From Chitinophagaceae bacterium (GTDB lineage: Bacteria; Bacteroidota; Bacteroidia; Chitinophagales; Chitinophagaceae): a stretch of 64,000 nucleotides of DNA. Of the stretch, positions 62,471-64,000 are shown piece by piece. Made by a program: the position numbers and the translations under genes. Numbering within the stretch: position 1 is the first letter of the stretch; the number at the start of each line of letters is the position of its first letter. The notes under the pieces were generated by a model. That model was given only the letters and a program-made list of their open reading frames with translations, ran no database searches and was not told the origin of the DNA. The DNA is taken from positions 310,001-374,000 of the forward strand of contig JALHNJ010000002.1 in NCBI GenBank assembly GCA_022843585.1, given 5' to 3'.

Positions 62471-63511
62471 TTAATCAAGTACTTCATAAATCATTATCGG
62501 GTTTGATTTATTTTTTACATTCACCTGTCCTACCTGCCGACAGTTAAATGATTCTTTTACTTTCTCGTAGGATGTTTCGCTGATAATTATTTGCCCGGGT
62601 GATGCCGCAGACTGCAATCGTTGTGCAGTATTTACTGCATCCCCAATCACCGTATAATCTAAGCGGCGCAAACTGGCGGAGCCAATATTTCCTGAGATCA
62701 TTTCACCACTGTTTACACCAATTGAAACCTGCGGTGTAAATGCAACATGCTCATTTAACGAAGGGAGGTTGGCTATTTTTGTTCTTACTGCAAGAGATGC
62801 ATCTATTGCTCTGTCCAAATGATAGTCGCCACGGAATACCGCCATAATAGCATCGCCTATAAATTTATCTACATAACCACCCTGCGCAATTATCTCTTTC
62901 ACCATTACATCAAAATAACTGTTCAGCAATTTTACCACCAAATCAGGTGATTCGTTTTCGCTGATCGAAGTAAAACTACAGATATCGAAAAAAGCAACAG
63001 AAGCTTCTACTGTTTCATTGGCAATTAATGAAGATTCAAATTCCCGGCCGCCCATAAAGTTCAACACGGTTTCATCCACATACATTTTAAGGATATTATT
63101 TTCTTTAATGGCTTTCATGGTTTCCCGCAGCTGGTTTACATGCTTGATGGTTTTATCCATCGTAAGTTCCAGGTCTTCAAAATTTACCGGTTTAGTTATG
63201 AAGTCGTATGCACCACGGTTCATTGCAGTGCGGATATTGTCCATATCACCATAGGCAGAAACAATAACAGATTTTAGCAGCCCGTTTTGCTCATTCAGTT
63301 TGGTAAGCAAAGTGAGCCCATCCATTTCCGGCATATTGATATCACTCAATACTACATCCACATCCTGGTGCTGCTCCAACTGTTCTAAAGCTTTTACACC
63401 ATTGATGGCAAACACAAATTCGTATTCTTGTGCTCTGATCTTTTGCCGGAATTTTTGTTTGATCAGCACCTCCAAATCAGTTTCATCATCAACCACTAAG
63501 ATCTTTGCCAT
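62471..63511 (-). CDS. Receiver-class III adenylate cyclase
   Basis: A 346-residue protein: receiver domain (1-125, phosphoacceptor Asp57 in LSDINMPEMDG), linker with coiled-coil propensity (about 115-145), and a class III cyclase domain (about 165-345). Catalytic residues are intact: metal-binding Asp176 (FFDICSF) and Asp220 (KFIGDAI), adenine-selecting Lys216 and Asp285 (LDYTVIGD), and Asn294/Arg298. This supports ATP as the substrate (cAMP). It overlaps the stop of the lone receiver gene by one base and is probably controlled by phosphorylation from the partial kinase upstream. Confidence 0.92.
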   Translation of the reverse strand: MAKILVVDDETDLEVLIKQKFRQKIRAQEYEFVFAINGVKALEQLEQHQDVDVVLSDINMPEMDGLTLLTKLNEQNGLLKSVIVSAYGDMDNIRTAMNRGAYDFITKPVNFEDLELTMDKTIKHVNQLRETMKAIKENNILKMYVDETVLNFMGGREFESSLIANETVEASVAFFDICSFTSISENESPDLVVKLLNSYFDVMVKEIIAQGGYVDKFIGDAIMAVFRGDYHLDRAIDASLAVRTKIANLPSLNEHVAFTPQVSIGVNSGEMISGNIGSASLRRLDYTVIGDAVNTAQRLQSAASPGQIIISETSYEKVKESFNCRQVGQVNVKNKSNPIMIYEVLD

Positions 63512-63885
63512 CAGTTTATGGTTTTTAATTTTTCTTTTAATGCGGTGAAGTCAACTGGCTTGGTCAAAAAATCATCTGCCCCTAATTGCTTAGCGGTATT
63601 ATAATTTTCTGCATCGCCGTACGCAGTTATCATCATTACTACGGGTGGCGGCTTATGGTATTTCTTTTTGATTTGATCCAGCAGATCAAGCCCACTCATG
63701 CCGGGCATATTAATGTCTGATAAGATCAACACAGCTTCCTGCTCATGCTGATTAAGATAAGTAAGAGCCTCTTCGCCGGAGAAGGCAAAGTCAAATCTTA
63801 ATTCTCCGTTTTTAATTTCTTTACGGAATCGTTGTTCAAAAAGAGTTTGAACATCTTTTTCGTCATCAACTACAAGAACTTTCAT
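63511..63885 (-). CDS. Stand-alone response-regulator receiver domain
   Basis: A 124-residue single receiver domain (phosphoacceptor Asp57, LSDINMPGMSG; conserved Lys near 109, DDFLTKPVDF). No output domain. Its sequence is close to the receiver of the downstream cyclase, pointing to duplication. It probably relays or competes for phosphate in the kinase-receiver-cyclase group. Starts 42 bp after the partial histidine kinase. Confidence 0.93.
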   Translation of the reverse strand: MKVLVVDDEKDVQTLFEQRFRKEIKNGELRFDFAFSGEEALTYLNQHEQEAVLILSDINMPGMSGLDLLDQIKKKYHKPPPVVMMITAYGDAENYNTAKQLGADDFLTKPVDFTALKEKLKTIN

Positions 63886-63927
63886 TTATTGGTGGTTTAT
63901 GGGTGGTTGATAGGTGAAAATATTGAT

Positions 63928-64000
63928 TTATACTGGCAAAATAATAGTGAATTGGGCAAATTCTCCTTCTTCAGTTTCAACTTTCAGCTCTCCTCCATGC
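63928..64000 (-). CDS. Histidine kinase, 3' end only
   Basis: Only the last 23 codons are in the window, read on the minus strand: HGGELKVETEEGEFAQFTIILPV and a TAA stop (63928-63930). This is the end of a HATPase_c domain of a histidine kinase. The gene continues past the right edge. It is in line with the lone receiver and receiver-cyclase genes, so it is the likely phosphate donor for both. Confidence 0.85.
   Translation of the reverse strand, partial: HGGELKVETEEGEFAQFTIILPV

Noticed and set aside
62523-62545. ACCTGTCCTACCTGCCGACAG stretch resembling the CCTGCCTG repeat
   Set aside because: It encodes conserved-looking cyclase residues and shares only short blocks with the repeat.
60986-63511. 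A true Pycsar antiphage system
   Set aside because: The cyclase is receiver-linked and has the Lys/Asp pair of adenylate cyclases, and the membrane protein is YitT-type, not a known Pycsar effector. No other defence genes are nearby. Kept only as a possible signalling unit.
1-64000. Mobile elements, prophage, CRISPR arrays or rRNA
   Set aside because: No transposase, integrase or phage gene, no regularly spaced repeats, and no rRNA-like sequence was seen in the window.

Overview
This window looks like chromosomal DNA from a member of the Bacteroidota, most likely Chitinophagaceae or a close relative. The evidence is a SusC/SusD outer-membrane pair, a second TonB-dependent receptor with a carboxypeptidase-like N-terminal domain, a short (about 290 residue) primary sigma factor, AT-rich intergenic DNA, few recognisable Shine-Dalgarno sequences, and many promoters with the Bacteroidota -7 box TAnnTTTG. 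The family-level placement is inference. I see no rRNA, CRISPR array, prophage, integrase or transposase. The one RNA gene recognised is tRNA-Cys(GCA).

Layout. 0.3-3.3 kb: a minus-strand group of a small membrane protein, a PstS-like lipoprotein and a TPR protein. 3.6-5.4 kb: low-molecular-weight phosphatase and HisRS. 5.5-10.3 kb: SusD/SusC. 10.5-16.2 kb: a secreted protein, thiolase, RlmN, a Spy-like protein and two pseudouridine synthases, with GC-rich palindromic repeats. 16.3-27.3 kb: a sulfur island made of metZ, tRNA-Cys, a TonB-dependent receptor, a TauE-type transporter, cysN, cysD, cysH, a 1-Cys peroxiredoxin, an Rrf2 regulator and an OsmC protein. 27.3-31.6 kb: a CDF metal transporter, a lipoprotein, an LptF/G permease and two small genes. 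31.8-37.3 kb: primary sigma factor, ffh, rpsP, rimM, a hypothetical gene and dinB. 37.5-40.5 kb: M20 dipeptidase, then a membrane protein/XRE repressor/Hsp15-like unit and a lipoprotein. 40.6-46.0 kb: Usp protein, OmpR-type two-component pair, GNAT-nitrilase fusion and trmD. 46.3-54.6 kb: fatty-acid desaturase, two tandem 1040-residue BNR/sortilin-like proteins and a LolA-like protein. 54.7-59.9 kb: adenine deaminase, a hypothetical gene, and a LiaF-like/DUF4288/LytS/LytTR operon. 59.9-64.0 kb: a lipoprotein, an anchored protein, an HD-YitT fusion, a receiver-adenylate cyclase, a lone receiver, and the 3' end of a histidine kinase cut by the window edge.

The strongest system-level observation is in the sulfur island. 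Five copies of one spaced palindrome, TAGTCTA-N9-TAGACTA with at most two mismatches, occur only in three intergenic gaps: before the TonB-dependent receptor (two), before cysD (one), and between the Rrf2 gene and the peroxiredoxin-cysH operon (two). This suggests a local regulon in which the Rrf2 protein controls sulfate reduction together with an outer-membrane receptor of unknown substrate. A second candidate system is the HD-YitT fusion beside a receiver-linked class III cyclase with intact catalytic residues, which may be a cyclic-nucleotide signalling unit. A third is a perfect 22-bp palindrome overlapping the core promoter of the membrane-protein/XRE pair, a likely autoregulatory operator.

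Several housekeeping genes (phosphatase, rlmN, rimM, dinB, trmD, a hypothetical) have the -7 box only 3-5 nt before the start codon, so they are probably transcribed as leaderless or nearly leaderless mRNAs. This supports the starts chosen for them.
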